Positions 51,272 to 60,972 of a DNA stretch of 64,000 bases are shown here, piece by piece. Each line of letters opens with the position of its first letter. Positions within the stretch are counted from its first letter, which is position 1. This DNA is from Bacteroidota bacterium (GTDB lineage: Bacteria; Bacteroidota; Bacteroidia; AKYH767-A; OLB10): contig JADJOA010000001.1 of NCBI GenBank assembly GCA_016714005.1, positions 62,001 through 126,000 on the forward strand, written 5' to 3'. The notes beneath the pieces were generated by a model. That model saw only the letters and a program-made list of their open reading frames with translations, was not told the origin of the DNA and did no database searches. A program made the position numbers and the translations under genes.

Positions 51272-52924
51272 ATGCTAACTTCTTTTTTTAAAAAACTTGC
51301 CGATGGTAAATTTTTGGTTTTGATTGTTGCTGGTTGTTTAGTGCTTAGTGCTAAATTAAATGCGCAGGAGATTGAGTGGCAGAATACGATTGGGGGGAGT
51401 GGATATGATCGGCTCTTCTCCAGTCAACAAACTAATGACGGTGGATATATTACAGGTGGAATATCCTACTCTAATATTTCGGGTGATAAAACGGAAAACT
51501 GTATTGGCAATTGGGATTACTGGATAGTTAAAACCGATGCCACAGGTAATATTCAGTGGCAGAATACAATAGGAGGAAATGGTAATGATTTTTTACTCTC
51601 CATACAACAAACTGTAGATGGGGGATATATTTTGGGTGGTTCGTCTGCTTCAAATATTTCGGGCGATAAAACCGAAAACAGTAATGGATGGGACGATTAT
51701 TGGCTTGTAAAAACCGATGCCACAGGAAACATACAATGGCAGAATACAATTGGGGGAAACGACTGGGATGAGCTTATACTCCATTCAACAAACTACTGAC
51801 GGGGGTTATATTTTGGGTGGATTTTCAGATTCAAATATTTCAGGGGATAAAACAGAAAACAGCAATGGAGTTGAGGATTACTGGATAATAAAAACAGATG
51901 CCGCAGGAAACATACAATGGCAGAATACCATTGAGGGAATCATGTTGATCGGCTACACTCCATTCAACAAACTACAGACGGGGGATATATTTTGGTGGAT
52001 ATTCATTATCAAATATTTCAGGTGATAAAACGGAAAACAGTAATGGGGCTAATGATTATTGGATAGTAAAAATCGATGCCGCAGGGAACATACAATGGCA
52101 GAGTACCATTGGAGGGAATTATACTGATGAGCTGAATTCCATTCAACAAACTACTGACGGGGGATATATTTTAGGTGGATATTCCAATTCAAATATTTCT
52201 GGCGATAAAACTGAAAACTGTATTGGATTTGATGATTACTGGATAGTAAAAACAGATGCCACAGGAAACATAGAATGGCAGAATACCATTGGAGGAAATG
52301 GCGATGATGAGCTACTGTCCCTTCAGCAAACTGCTGAAGGGAGCTATATTTTAGGAGGAATGTCCAATTCAAATATTTCAGGCGATAAAACGGAAAACAG
52401 CAATGGGGATTATGATTATTGGATAGTAAAATCCGATTCAACAGGAAATATACAATGGCAGAATACCATTGGGGGTAATGGTGATGATTGGCTAAACTCA
52501 ATTGTGCAAACTTCTGATGAGGAATATATTCTTGGTGGATCTTCCAATTCAAATATTTCAGGCGATAAAACAGAAAACAGCAATGGAGATTATGACTACT
52601 GGATAGTAAAAATCTGTGATTCTTTATCCACAGCAAGTTTATGCAGTGCTGTTTCCGTTAATGAGTTGGTAATTGATTATAAGGAGGTGGAGGTATTTCC
52701 AAATCCGGTAATTGATGAATTAACCATTCAACTCAATTACACAATTACCTCAATCAACCTATTACCATTTCAATAATTGATGTATTAGGCAATGTTGTGA
52801 GAAAAGAAACAACCACAAATCCCAAATCCCCAATCCGAAATCTCAAATCTTTTCTCCGGGAATTTATTTTGTAGAAGTAAAAACCGGTAAGGAAGTTTAT
52901 AGGGCTAAGTTTGTGAAAGAATAG
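51272..52924 (+). CDS. T9SS-secreted protein built of seven 60-residue repeats (frameshifted)
   Basis: This is an about 550-residue surface or secreted protein. The signal peptide is MLTSFFKKLADGKFLVLIV to LNAQ. Seven repeats start at 51378, 51558, 51736, 51918, 52098, 52276 and 52458 (approximately). Each runs WQNTIGGNGDD, SIQQTTDGGYILGG, SNSNISGDKTENSNG and DYWIVKTDATGNIQ, like a beta-propeller or delta-60-type blade. The end is a T9SS sorting domain: VEVFPNPVIDELTIQL, ISIIDVLGNVVRKET and SPGIYFVEVKTGKEVYRAKF. Breaks lie near 51778, 51945, 51995, 52755 and 52850. The stop is TAG at 52922 after repair. Confidence 0.82.
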
Positions 52925-53236
52925 TTTTTTTTACCGCAGAGATTGGGGGGGGCCTCGCGGAGTTCCGCAAAGATTAGTGCTGTGTTTCGCAGAAAGGAGT
53001 CGTTGAAGCAGCGCCTCCCCTCTGTGCGCAGGCTCGTGCAAAAGCGAGTGGGGGCAGGGGATGTGTTAATTCTCTGCGCAAACCTTATGTTTCTCTTCGG
53101 TTAATATTTTGAAACCAAACCCCACTTCGGCAATCCCGTACTTCAATAATTTGTTTAAAAAACCTCTTAAATGGGAGCATCTCACCAGCTCAGTCGCATT
53201 CTGCATTACCTGTCAAAAAAATATTTTCCTCACCCC
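52925..53236. other. Intergenic region with degenerate repeats
   Basis: No gene is seen. The first 60 bases hold a CCGCAGAGATTG and GCGGAGTTCCGCAAAGATTA type repeat, related to the dispersed CGCAGAGG words at 13.3 kb. The rest is low-information sequence up to the ribosomal promoter. Confidence 0.6.
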
Positions 53237-53266
53237 TTGCATTTTTAAAAACAATATTTACTTTTG
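53237..53266 (+). promoter_or_regulatory. Promoter of the ribosomal operon
   Basis: TTG at 53237-53239 and TACTTTTG at 53259-53266 are 19 nt apart, the best -33/-7 match in the window. The leader to the rpsL ATG is about 50 nt. Confidence 0.75.
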
Positions 53267-53323
53267 CGAGCCCAAAAATTGGGTATAGACATATACAGTC
53301 AACATTATCAGAGAGAAAAACGA

Positions 53324-53725
53324 ATGCCAACTATTCAGCAGTTAGTCAGAAAAGGTCGCGAGGTGCTTAAGTTTAAGAGCAAATCACCGGCTTTAGCCTC
53401 TTGCCCACAGCGCAGGGGTGTATGTACACGTGTTTACACCACCACACCTAAAAAGCCAAACTCGGCTTTGCGTAAAGTGGCGCGTGTGCGTCTCACCAAT
53501 AAATTTGAGGTAACTGCTTATATCCCTGGCGAAGGTCATAACTTACAGGAGCACTCTATAGTGTTGATTCGTGGCGGAAGGGTAAAAGATTTACCGGGTG
53601 TTCGTTACCATATTGTACGTGGTGCATTAGATACATCGGGTGTAGAAGCACGCAGGCAGCGCAGAAGTAAATATGGTGCTAAAAAACCAAAAGCAGGCGC
53701 ACCGGCTGCACCGGCAAAAAAATAA
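53324..53725 (+). CDS. rpsL: 30S ribosomal protein S12
   Basis: The product has 133 residues from the ATG at 53324 (MPTIQQLVRKGREVLKFKS); the open frame upstream is not part of the gene. Landmarks are PQRRGVCTRVYTTTPKKPNS and GGRVKDLPGVRYHIVRG. The lysines of the streptomycin-relevant positions (in TTPKKPNSALRK and GRVKDLPG) are the sensitive wild-type forms. The C-terminus has an alanine- and proline-rich tail (KAGAPAAPAKK). Confidence 0.97.
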   Translation: MPTIQQLVRKGREVLKFKSKSPALASCPQRRGVCTRVYTTTPKKPNSALRKVARVRLTNKFEVTAYIPGEGHNLQEHSIVLIRGGRVKDLPGVRYHIVRGALDTSGVEARRQRRSKYGAKKPKAGAPAAPAKK

Positions 53726-53803
53726 ATATATATAGTATAAAGTACCAAGATTAGAGTACCAAGGATAAAAAAAAGAAGACACTCAATTTCGTAGTTCAAT
53801 ACA

Positions 53804-54271
53804 ATGAGAAAATCCAAACCAAAAAAAAGAATTCTACTTCCAGACCCAAAGTTTGGCGATACATTAGTAACACGTTTTGTTAATTCATTAATGTACGATG
53901 GTAAAAAGAGTACAGCTTACGCGACTTTTTACGATGCATTGGCAAAGGTTGAGGACAGAACTAAAGAGAATGGTTTAGATCAGTGGAAAAAAGCTTTAAC
54001 CAACGTAATGCCTGCTGTAGAAGTAAAAAGCCGCAGGGTTGGTGGTGCCACTTTCCAAATTCCATCTGAAGTACGTCCTGAAAGAAAGACGGCTTTAGGC
54101 ATAAAATGGTTGATTTCTTATGCACGTGTAAGAAACGAAAAATCAATGGCTGATAAATTATCATCAGAAATTATAGCAGCCGCAAAAGGGGAAGGTGCTG
54201 CAGTAAAAAAACGTGACGATGTTCACCGTATGGCAGAAGCTAACAAAGCATTCTCACACTTTAGAGTTTAA
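53804..54271 (+). CDS. rpsG: 30S ribosomal protein S7
   Basis: This is an intact 155-residue protein (MRKSKPKKRILLPDPKFGD, VMPAVEVKSRRVGGATFQIP, RKTALGIKWLISYAR, VHRMAEANKAFSHFR). It nucleates the 30S head on 16S rRNA. Normal length, 78 bp after rpsL. Confidence 0.97.
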   Translation: MRKSKPKKRILLPDPKFGDTLVTRFVNSLMYDGKKSTAYATFYDALAKVEDRTKENGLDQWKKALTNVMPAVEVKSRRVGGATFQIPSEVRPERKTALGIKWLISYARVRNEKSMADKLSSEIIAAAKGEGAAVKKRDDVHRMAEANKAFSHFRV

Positions 54272-54322
54272 CAAAGAATAAAAAGAACAGAATAACAAAC
54301 CAAGAATCAGTTCCGAAATAAA

Positions 54323-56470
54323 ATGGCAGATCTCAGATATACACGTAACATAGGAATTTCAGCACACATCGATGCCGGTAAAACTACAACTACCGAGCGT
54401 ATACTTTACTATACCGGTAAGGTGCACAAAATTGGTGAAGTGCATGAAGGAGCTGCTACTATGGACTGGATGGTTCAGGAGCAGGAGCGTGGTATCACTA
54501 TTACCTCAGCTGCTACCACCTGTTTTTGGAATTACCCAACTGTAAACGGAAAAGAAGATTCAAATACAAAAAAATATAAAATCAATATTATTGATACTCC
54601 CGGTCACGTTGACTTTACTGTTGAAGTAGAGCGTTCTTTACGTGTATTGGATGGTGCTGTTGCTTTGTTCTGTGCAGTGGGTGGTGTTGAGCCTCAATCT
54701 GAAACAGTATGGCGCCAAATGAATAAATACCATGTACCGCGTATCGGTTTCGTTAATAAAATGGATCGTGCCGGTGCTGATTTTTTTACAGTTGTTGACC
54801 AGGTGCGCGAGCGTTTAGCAGGTAACCCAATTCCATTGCAGGTTCCGATAGGTGCTGAAGAGAATTTTAAAGGTGTAGTTGATTTAATTCGTAACCGTGC
54901 TATTGTATGGGATGACTCAACACAAGGAATGACTTACACTGAAATTCCTATTCCTGCTGAGTTAAAAGAAGAAGTTGCCAAGTGGAGAGAAAAATTAGTG
55001 GAGGCTATAGCTGAATACGATGATAAGTTGATGGAGAAGTTTTTTGACAATCCTGATTCTATCACCGTTGAAGAAATGGAAGTGGCTATACGCAAAGCAG
55101 TTTGCGATATGAAATTTACACCAATGATGTGTGGTTCATCTTTTAAAAACAAAGGTGTTCAAACCATGTTGGATGCAGTAATGGCTTTCTTACCAAGTCC
55201 GCTTGATATTCCTCCTGTAAAAGGAACAAATCCTGATACCAATGCTGAAGAGCTTCGCAAGCCCGATGCAAAAGATAAGTTTGCTGCATTAGCATTTAAA
55301 ATTGCTACCGATCCTTTTGTAGGTCGTTTGGCTTTCTTCCGTGCCTATTCTGGTAAATTAGAGTCAGGTTCTTATGTATTAAATACCCGCAGTGGAAACA
55401 AAGAGCGTATTTCTCGTTTGTTCCAGATGCATGCCAATAAGCAAAATCCTATTACCGAAATTGAAGCAGGAGATATTGGTGCAGCAGTAGGTTTTAAGGA
55501 TATTAAAACAGGTGATACTTTATGTGATGAAAATGCTCCTATTATTTTAGAAGCCATCACTTTCCCTGAGCCTGTAATTGGTTTGGCTATTGAGCCAAAA
55601 ACACAAGCCGACATGGATAAACTTGGAATGGCTTTGGGCAAATTAGCAGAAGAGGATCCAACTTTCCGTGTTAAAACTGACGAAGATTCTGGTCAGACTA
55701 TCATTAGCGGAATGGGTGAGTTGCACTTAGAGATTATTGTTGACCGTTTAAAACGCGAGTTTAAAGTAGAATGTAACCAGGGTGCTCCACAAGTTTCTTA
55801 TAAAGAAGCTATAACAGGTTCTGTTAATCATCGCGAGCTATACAAAAAGCAGTCGGGTGGTTGTGGTAAATTCGCTGATATTGTTGTTGAAATTTCTCCT
55901 GTTGATGAGGACTTCGACATTACTACAGCAAAATCAGGCTTACAGTTTGTAAATGAAATTACCGGTGGTAACATTCCTCGCGAATTTATTCCTGCTGTAG
56001 AAAAAGGATTTAAAGCTGCAATGGTAAATGGTGTGTTGGCAGGTTATCCGCTTGATACCATGAAGGTGAGATTGATTGATGGTTCTTACCACAACGTTGA
56101 CTCCGACTCTTTATCATTTGAATTGGCTGCTAAACTTGCATATCGCGAGGCTTTACCAAAAGCAAAACCGGTATTGTTGGAGCCTATCATGAAAGTAGAA
56201 GTTGTTACTCCTGATGAGTACATGGGAGATGTAATGGGAGATTTGAACAAGAGACGCGGACAAATGGAGGGCATGGATACCCGTGCAGGAGCACAGGTTA
56301 TTAAAGCAAAAGTGCCATTGGGAGAAATGTTTGGTTACGTAACATCTTTACGTACCATCACATCCGGTCGTGCATCTTCAACAATGGAATTTTCTCACTA
56401 TGCCGAAACACCTAAAAATATTGCTGAAGAAGTAATAGCCAAGGTAAAAGGTAAATTAGAAAAAGTATAA
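54323..56470 (+). CDS. fusA: Elongation factor G
   Basis: This is an intact 715-residue translocase GTPase. The G1 loop is AHIDAGKTTTTERIL, G2 region RGITITSAATTCFW, G3 DTPGHVDFTVEVERS and G4 VNKMDRAGADFF. Domain IV and V features (RGQMEGMDTRAGAQVIKAKV, EMFGYVTSLRTITSGRAS) are present. Length is typical. There is no sign of error over 2.1 kb. Confidence 0.98.
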   Translation: MADLRYTRNIGISAHIDAGKTTTTERILYYTGKVHKIGEVHEGAATMDWMVQEQERGITITSAATTCFWNYPTVNGKEDSNTKKYKINIIDTPGHVDFTVEVERSLRVLDGAVALFCAVGGVEPQSETVWRQMNKYHVPRIGFVNKMDRAGADFFTVVDQVRERLAGNPIPLQVPIGAEENFKGVVDLIRNRAIVWDDSTQGMTYTEIPIPAELKEEVAKWREKLVEAIAEYDDKLMEKFFDNPDSITVEEMEVAIRKAVCDMKFTPMMCGSSFKNKGVQTMLDAVMAFLPSPLDIPPVKGTNPDTNAEELRKPDAKDKFAALAFKIATDPFVGRLAFFRAYSGKLESGSYVLNTRSGNKERISRLFQMHANKQNPITEIEAGDIGAAVGFKDIKTGDTLCDENAPIILEAITFPEPVIGLAIEPKTQADMDKLGMALGKLAEEDPTFRVKTDEDSGQTIISGMGELHLEIIVDRLKREFKVECNQGAPQVSYKEAITGSVNHRELYKKQSGGCGKFADIVVEISPVDEDFDITTAKSGLQFVNEITGGNIPREFIPAVEKGFKAAMVNGVLAGYPLDTMKVRLIDGSYHNVDSDSLSFELAAKLAYREALPKAKPVLLEPIMKVEVVTPDEYMGDVMGDLNKRRGQMEGMDTRAGAQVIKAKVPLGEMFGYVTSLRTITSGRASSTMEFSHYAETPKNIAEEVIAKVKGKLEKV

Positions 56471-56517
56471 TTACTATCTTAATAAACATCGTTCTTTAAA
56501 ATATTATAGTAAACAAA

Positions 56518-56823
56518 ATGAGCCAGCGAATAAGAATTAAACTAAAGTCTTACGATTTTAACTTAGTAGATAAGTCAGCAGAAAAAATTGTAAAGACTGT
56601 AAAAACAACAGGAGCTGTTATCAGCGGACCTATTCCGTTGCCAACAGAAAAGAAAATCTTTACTGTATTGCGTTCACCTCACGTTAACAAAAAGGCACGC
56701 GAGCAATTCCAGTTGTGTTCTTATAAAAGGCTGCTCGATATTTACAGTTCTACTTCAAAAACTGTAGATGCTTTAATGAAACTTGAACTCCCAAGCGGTG
56801 TTGAAGTTGAAATTAAAGTTTAG
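56518..56823 (+). CDS. rpsJ: 30S ribosomal protein S10
   Basis: This is a 101-residue intact protein (MSQRIRIKLKSYDFNLVDKS, GPIPLPTEKKIFTVLRSPH, VDALMKLELPSGVEVEIKV). It serves in the 30S head and in transcription antitermination with NusB. Confidence 0.97.
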   Translation: MSQRIRIKLKSYDFNLVDKSAEKIVKTVKTTGAVISGPIPLPTEKKIFTVLRSPHVNKKAREQFQLCSYKRLLDIYSSTSKTVDALMKLELPSGVEVEIKV

Positions 56824-56937
56824 TTGGAAGCAGGAATAGCTTAGCTGTTCGCTTGTTTCAACATAAATAAAATTAGTATTAACTATCCCATGTTTCCAAC
56901 TTGACAGGAAACCTCCGGGAATAAAATATAAGCAAAA
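56824..56937 (+). promoter_or_regulatory. Possible leader between rpsJ and rplC
   Basis: The 114-nt gap is the longest between ribosomal genes in the first half of this operon. It holds a small hairpin GTTTCC/GGAAAC (56892-56897 and 56907-56912), near the rplC start. No known r-protein leader motif is recognised. Confidence 0.3.
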
Positions 56938-57555
56938 ATGTCAGGTATATTAGGTAAAAAAATCGGCATGACCAGCATGTTCGATACAGAGGGAAAAAAT
57001 GTTCCTTGCACTGTAATAGAGGCTGGACCATGTGTAGTAACCCAGGTAAAAACAGTTGAAACCGATGGGTATAATGCTATTCAGTTAGCATTTAGCGAGC
57101 GCAGAGAAAAATCAGCAACCAATGCTCTTAAAGGGCACTTTTCTAAAGCCAATACTTCTCCAAAAAGAAAAGTGGGCGAATTCAAAGATTTTTCTGTTGA
57201 GGTAAAATTGGGCGATGTTGTTAAATGCGATATAGTTTCAGAAGGTATTTTCTGCGATGTTATTGGAACATCAAAAGGTAAAGGATTTCAGGGTGTAGTA
57301 AAACGTCATGGCTTTAGCGGTGTAGGCGGTGCTACTCATGGTCAGCATAACCGTTTGCGTGCCCCAGGTTCTATGGGTGCATCATCTTGGCCTTCGCGTG
57401 TATTCAAAGGCAAACGCCTTGGCGGACGCATGGGTGGCGACAGGGTAAAACTTCAAAATCTTCAGGTATTAAAAGTAATGCCGGATCAAAACCTTTTAAT
57501 TATTAAAGGTGCTGTTCCGGGTCATAATGGTTCATTTGTAAAGGTTGAATTCTAA
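56938..57555 (+). CDS. rplC: 50S ribosomal protein L3
   Basis: This is an intact 205-residue protein (MSGILGKKIGMTSMFDTEGK). GATHGQHNRLRAPGSMGASS contains the glutamine of the usual methylation site, then SRVFKGKRLGGRMGGDRVKL. Its TAA shares bases with the rplD start (TAATG). Confidence 0.97.
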   Translation: MSGILGKKIGMTSMFDTEGKNVPCTVIEAGPCVVTQVKTVETDGYNAIQLAFSERREKSATNALKGHFSKANTSPKRKVGEFKDFSVEVKLGDVVKCDIVSEGIFCDVIGTSKGKGFQGVVKRHGFSGVGGATHGQHNRLRAPGSMGASSWPSRVFKGKRLGGRMGGDRVKLQNLQVLKVMPDQNLLIIKGAVPGHNGSFVKVEF

Positions 57556-58184
57556 TGGAAGTACAAGTTAAAAACATAAGCGGACAGACCACAGGTCGCT
57601 CTGCAAAACTCAATGAGAGTATTTTTGGTGCTGAGCCAAATGACCATGCAATTTGGTTAGATGTTAAAAGCATTATGGCTAACAAGAGGCAGGGTACGCA
57701 CAAATCAAAAGAACGTAACGAAGTTTCTGGCTCAACCAAAAAAATTAAAAAACAAAAGGGTACAGGTGGTGCGCGTGCAGGTAGTATGAAATCTCCTGTG
57801 TTTGTTGGTGGTGGTCGTGTGTTTGGTCCTCGTCCTAAAGATTATTCTTTCAAATTAAATAAGAAAGTAAAAGTTCTTGCGCGTATTTCTGCGCTTAGCT
57901 ATAAGGCAAAAGAAAACAACATTACCGTAGTTGAGAATTTTTCAATGGATACACCTAAAACAAAACAAGTTGCGGAAATAATTTCAAAACTTGATTTGAA
58001 AGGTAAGAAGGTTTTGTTTGTAGTTCAGGGAAGTGAGAAGAATGTATTTCTTTCAACAAGAAACCTTGAGCGCGGTTCAGCACTTGCAGCTACTGATATC
58101 AACACTTACGATATCCTTAAAGCATCTAACTTAGTTATAACAGAGGGCGCATTGCCGGTAATTGAAAATACATTATTAAAATGA
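57555..58184 (+). CDS. rplD: 50S ribosomal protein L4
   Basis: This is an intact 209-residue protein. The extended loop has RQGTHKSKERNEVSGSTKKI and KQKGTGGARAGSMKSPVFVG, with GGRVFGPRPKDYSFKLNKK after it, as expected for L4 in the exit tunnel. It overlaps rplC and rplW, so translation is coupled. Confidence 0.97.
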   Translation: MEVQVKNISGQTTGRSAKLNESIFGAEPNDHAIWLDVKSIMANKRQGTHKSKERNEVSGSTKKIKKQKGTGGARAGSMKSPVFVGGGRVFGPRPKDYSFKLNKKVKVLARISALSYKAKENNITVVENFSMDTPKTKQVAEIISKLDLKGKKVLFVVQGSEKNVFLSTRNLERGSALAATDINTYDILKASNLVITEGALPVIENTLLK

Positions 58185-58471
58185 GCGTAATTAAAAAGCC
58201 AATCATTACAGAGAAAATGACTGCCATGGGCGAAAAGCATGGACGTTATGCATTTGTAGTTGACAAAAATGCCAACAAGATTGAAATAAAAAAGGCTGTT
58301 AAAAAGATGTACAATGTAAATGTAGCATCAGTTAACACCATCAATACTCCGGGTAAAAGCTTAAGCCGTTTTACTACCACAGGTGTATTGTCAGGTCATA
58401 AAGGAAAATACAAAAAAGCAATTATTACCCTTGCAAAAGGCGAAACAATTGATTTTTACAGCAGCATATAA
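58181..58471 (+). CDS. rplW: 50S ribosomal protein L23
   Basis: This is an intact 96-residue protein (KPIITEKMTAMGEKHGRYAF, NANKIEIKKAVKKMYNVNV, TTGVLSGHKGKYKKAIITL). It is the exit-tunnel protein that docks trigger factor, whose gene is also in this window. ATGA overlap with rplD. Confidence 0.96.
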   Translation: MSVIKKPIITEKMTAMGEKHGRYAFVVDKNANKIEIKKAVKKMYNVNVASVNTINTPGKSLSRFTTTGVLSGHKGKYKKAIITLAKGETIDFYSSI

Positions 58472-58482
58472 TTTTAAAGAAA

Positions 58483-59306
58483 ATGCCAGTAAGAAAATTA
58501 AATCCGGTAACACCAGGTCAGAGACATAAAATTGCCCCTGACTATTCAGATATTACTACCAACGTACCAGAGAAATCTTTAACAGAGAGAATCACACGTA
58601 CAGGTGGTCGTAACAGTTCAGGAAAAATGACCATGCGTTACATTGGTGGTGGTCATAGAAAATATACCGCATAATAGACTTTAAAAGAAATAAGTTTGAT
58701 GTACCCGGTAAGGTTGCTTCTATAGAATACGATCCTAACCGTACAGGTCGTATTGCACTTGTGCATTATGCCGATGGTGAAAAACGTTACATACTTGCTC
58801 CAAACGGATTAAAAGTTGGTCAGGTAATTTTCTCTGGAAGTAAGGCTACACCAGAGGTTGGCAATGCTATGAAGTTGAAAGATATGCCGCTTGGTACCAT
58901 CGTTCACAACATTGAATTGCGCCCTGGCCAGGGTGGTAAAATGGCACGCAGTGCAGGTACTTATGCTCAGCTTACGGCAAGAGATGGTAAGTATGCAACA
59001 ATGAAAATGCCATCAGGTGAAACAAGAATGATATTGGTGGAATGCTTAGCTACTATTGGTGTTGTTTCAAATGTTGATCACAATAAAGAGAGTGCTGGTA
59101 AAGCAGGCGTTAACCGCTGGAAAGGCAGACGCCCTCGTGTAAGAGGTGTAGCTATGAACCCGGTTGATCACCCAATGGGTGGAGGTGAAGGACGTGCATC
59201 TGGCGGTCATCCACGCTCACGCAAAGGTTTATTAGCTAAAGGATACAAAACCCGCAAGCTGAAAAACAAATCAAATAAATACATCATAGAAAGAAGAAAA
59301 AAATAA
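58483..59306 (+). CDS. rplB: 50S ribosomal protein L2 (one frameshift)
   Basis: The product has about 274 residues. It opens MPVRKLNPVTPGQRHKIAPDY. One A is missing near 58668; repair gives GGGHRKIYRIIDFKRNKFDV and joins the halves. The peptidyl-transferase region NRWKGRRPRVRGVAMNPVDH and HPMGGGEGRASGGHPRS is intact. L2 is essential, so the break is an error. Confidence 0.96.
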
Positions 59307-59326
59307 TGTAAGTATGGAGTAAGTAG

Positions 59327-59377
59327 TTCAGAGTTTAGGCTCGCTACTCAAAGCTCCGAACTAATAACTCAAAACTC
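59327..59377 (+). repeat. Simple-sequence leader before rpsS
   Basis: AGTAGTTCAGAGTTTAGG, CTCAAAGCTCCGAACTAATA and ACTCAAAACTCAA form an imperfect self-similar tract that ends at the rpsS ATG (59380). Confidence 0.7.
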
Positions 59378-59379
59378 AA

Positions 59380-59664
59380 ATGGCTCGTTCACTAAAAAAA
59401 GGTCCTTTCATTGATCCAGTTCTTGATAAGAAAGTGGTTGTAATGAATGAATCAAAAAAGAAAAGCGCAATAAAAACCTGGTCACGCAGAAGCATGATTT
59501 CTCCTGAATTTGTGGGACACACGTTTGCAGTGCATAATGGAAATAAATTTATTCCTGTTTATGTAACTGAAAATATGGTAGGGCATAAATTAGGTGAATT
59601 TGCGCCTACACGGGTGTTCAGAGGACATGCCGGTAATAAAGATAAAGCTACTGATAAAAAATAA
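59380..59664 (+). CDS. rpsS: 30S ribosomal protein S19
   Basis: This is an intact 94-residue protein (MARSLKKGPFIDPVLDKKVV, WSRRSMISPEFVGHTFAVHN, FAPTRVFRGHAGNKD). Its lead-in is the simple-sequence tract at 59327. Confidence 0.97.
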   Translation: MARSLKKGPFIDPVLDKKVVVMNESKKKSAIKTWSRRSMISPEFVGHTFAVHNGNKFIPVYVTENMVGHKLGEFAPTRVFRGHAGNKDKATDKK

Positions 59665-59671
59665 TTAAGAA

Positions 59672-60135
59672 ATGGGAGCACGCAAACGTAAAGCAGCAGA
59701 TGCACGCAAGGAAGAAATGAAAACAACATTTCTTGCCAAATTAAATAACTGCCCAACCTCTCCTCGTAAAATGAGATTGGTAGCTGATATGATCCGTGGC
59801 AAAAAGTAGATTTAGCATTAAATCTGCTTCGCTTCTCAAAAAGGAAGCAGCCGGAAGAGTGGAAAAACTTTTACTTACTGCTTTAGCTAACTGGCAAAGT
59901 AAAAACGAAGGGTCAAGAATTGATGACCAGGAGTTAGTGGTAAAATCAATTTTTGTTGACAGCGCAAGACAGTTAAAAAAGATTAAGCCCTGCACCACAA
60001 GGAAGAGGATATAGAATTCGTAAACGTTCAAACCACGTTACATTAATATTAGATTCAAAAAACAACAAAGCAGTTACAGCAGAAGCAACTACTGAAACAA
60101 AGAATAATAAATGGGACAAAAAAGCACACCGATAG
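59672..60135 (+). CDS. rplV: 50S ribosomal protein L22 (three frameshifts)
   Basis: It starts MGARKRKAADARKEEMKTTF. One A is missing near 59806 (repaired GKKVDLALNLLRF) and one near 59842 (repaired LLRFSKKEAAGRVEKLLL). One A is extra near 59978 (repaired QLKRLSPAPQGRGYRIRKRS). The loop GRGYRIRKRSNHVTLIL is the L22 hairpin that lines the tunnel. The last frame runs 22 bp into rpsC before a TAG; the true end may be a few codons earlier. Confidence 0.93.
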
Positions 60136-60924
60136 GTAATCGTCTTGGTATCATCCGCGGATGGGACTCAAACTGGTATGGAGGTAAACTATTCTGATAG
60201 ATTAGTTGAGGATGAAAAATCCGTGAGTATTTGTATGCTCGTCTTGCAAAGGGCGGTATATCTCGTATCGTTATTGAGCGCACTTTAAAATTAATCACAG
60301 TTACCATTCACACTGCCCGTCCTGGTATTGTAATTGGTAAAGGCGGTAGCGAAGTAGATAAATTAAAAGAAGAGCTTAAGAAGATTACCAAAAAGGAAGT
60401 TCAGATAAACATCTTTGAAGTAAAAAGACCTGAACTTGATGCAATGTTGGTAGCTGATGGCGTTGCCCGTCAGTTAGAAGCACGTATCTCTTACCGCAGG
60501 GCCATTAAAACTGCTATTGCTTCTACCATGAGAATGGGTGCAGAAGGAATTAAAGTGATGGTTGCCGGTCGTATTGGAGGAGCTGAGATTGCCCGTACCG
60601 AACAGTACAAAGAAGGACGTATTCCATTACATACTTTCCGTGCCGATATTGATTTTGCTATTGCAGAGGCACAAACATCTTACGGAAAATTAGGAGTGAA
60701 AGTGTGGATTTGCAAAGGCGAAGTTTTCGGTAAAAGATTTATCTCCAAACATTGGTTCTGCCGCACAAGGCAAGCCGGGCAAGCCTGATGGAATGAGAGG
60801 CGAAAGAAACGAAAGAGGAGATAGAAGAGACAACCGTGGTGGCGATAGGAGAGGTGGTGGCGACAGAAGAGGCGGAAACAGAAGCGGTGGTGACGGTGGC
60901 CAGAGAAGAAATAACAACAGATAA
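60111..60924 (+). CDS. rpsC: 30S ribosomal protein S3 (three frameshifts)
   Basis: It starts MGQKSTPIGNRLGIIRGWDS. An extra A near 60186 and a missing A near 60218 are repaired to WYGGNYSDRLVEDEKIREYL. The KH domain GIVIGKGGSEVDKLKEELKK is intact. A missing base near 60737 is repaired to GKRDLSPNIGSAAQGKPGK. A C-terminal arginine- and glycine-rich tail (GDRRDNRGGDRRGGGDRRGG and on) extends to TAA at 60922. Confidence 0.94.
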
Positions 60925-60972
60925 AAAATACTACGAGTAAAAGAATTTAAAGAGTAGAAAATAATTTGAGCA

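Noticed and set aside
51378..52620. CRISPR-like or mobile repeat array
   Set aside because: The repeats are 180-bp coding units of one secreted protein with a signal peptide and a T9SS end.
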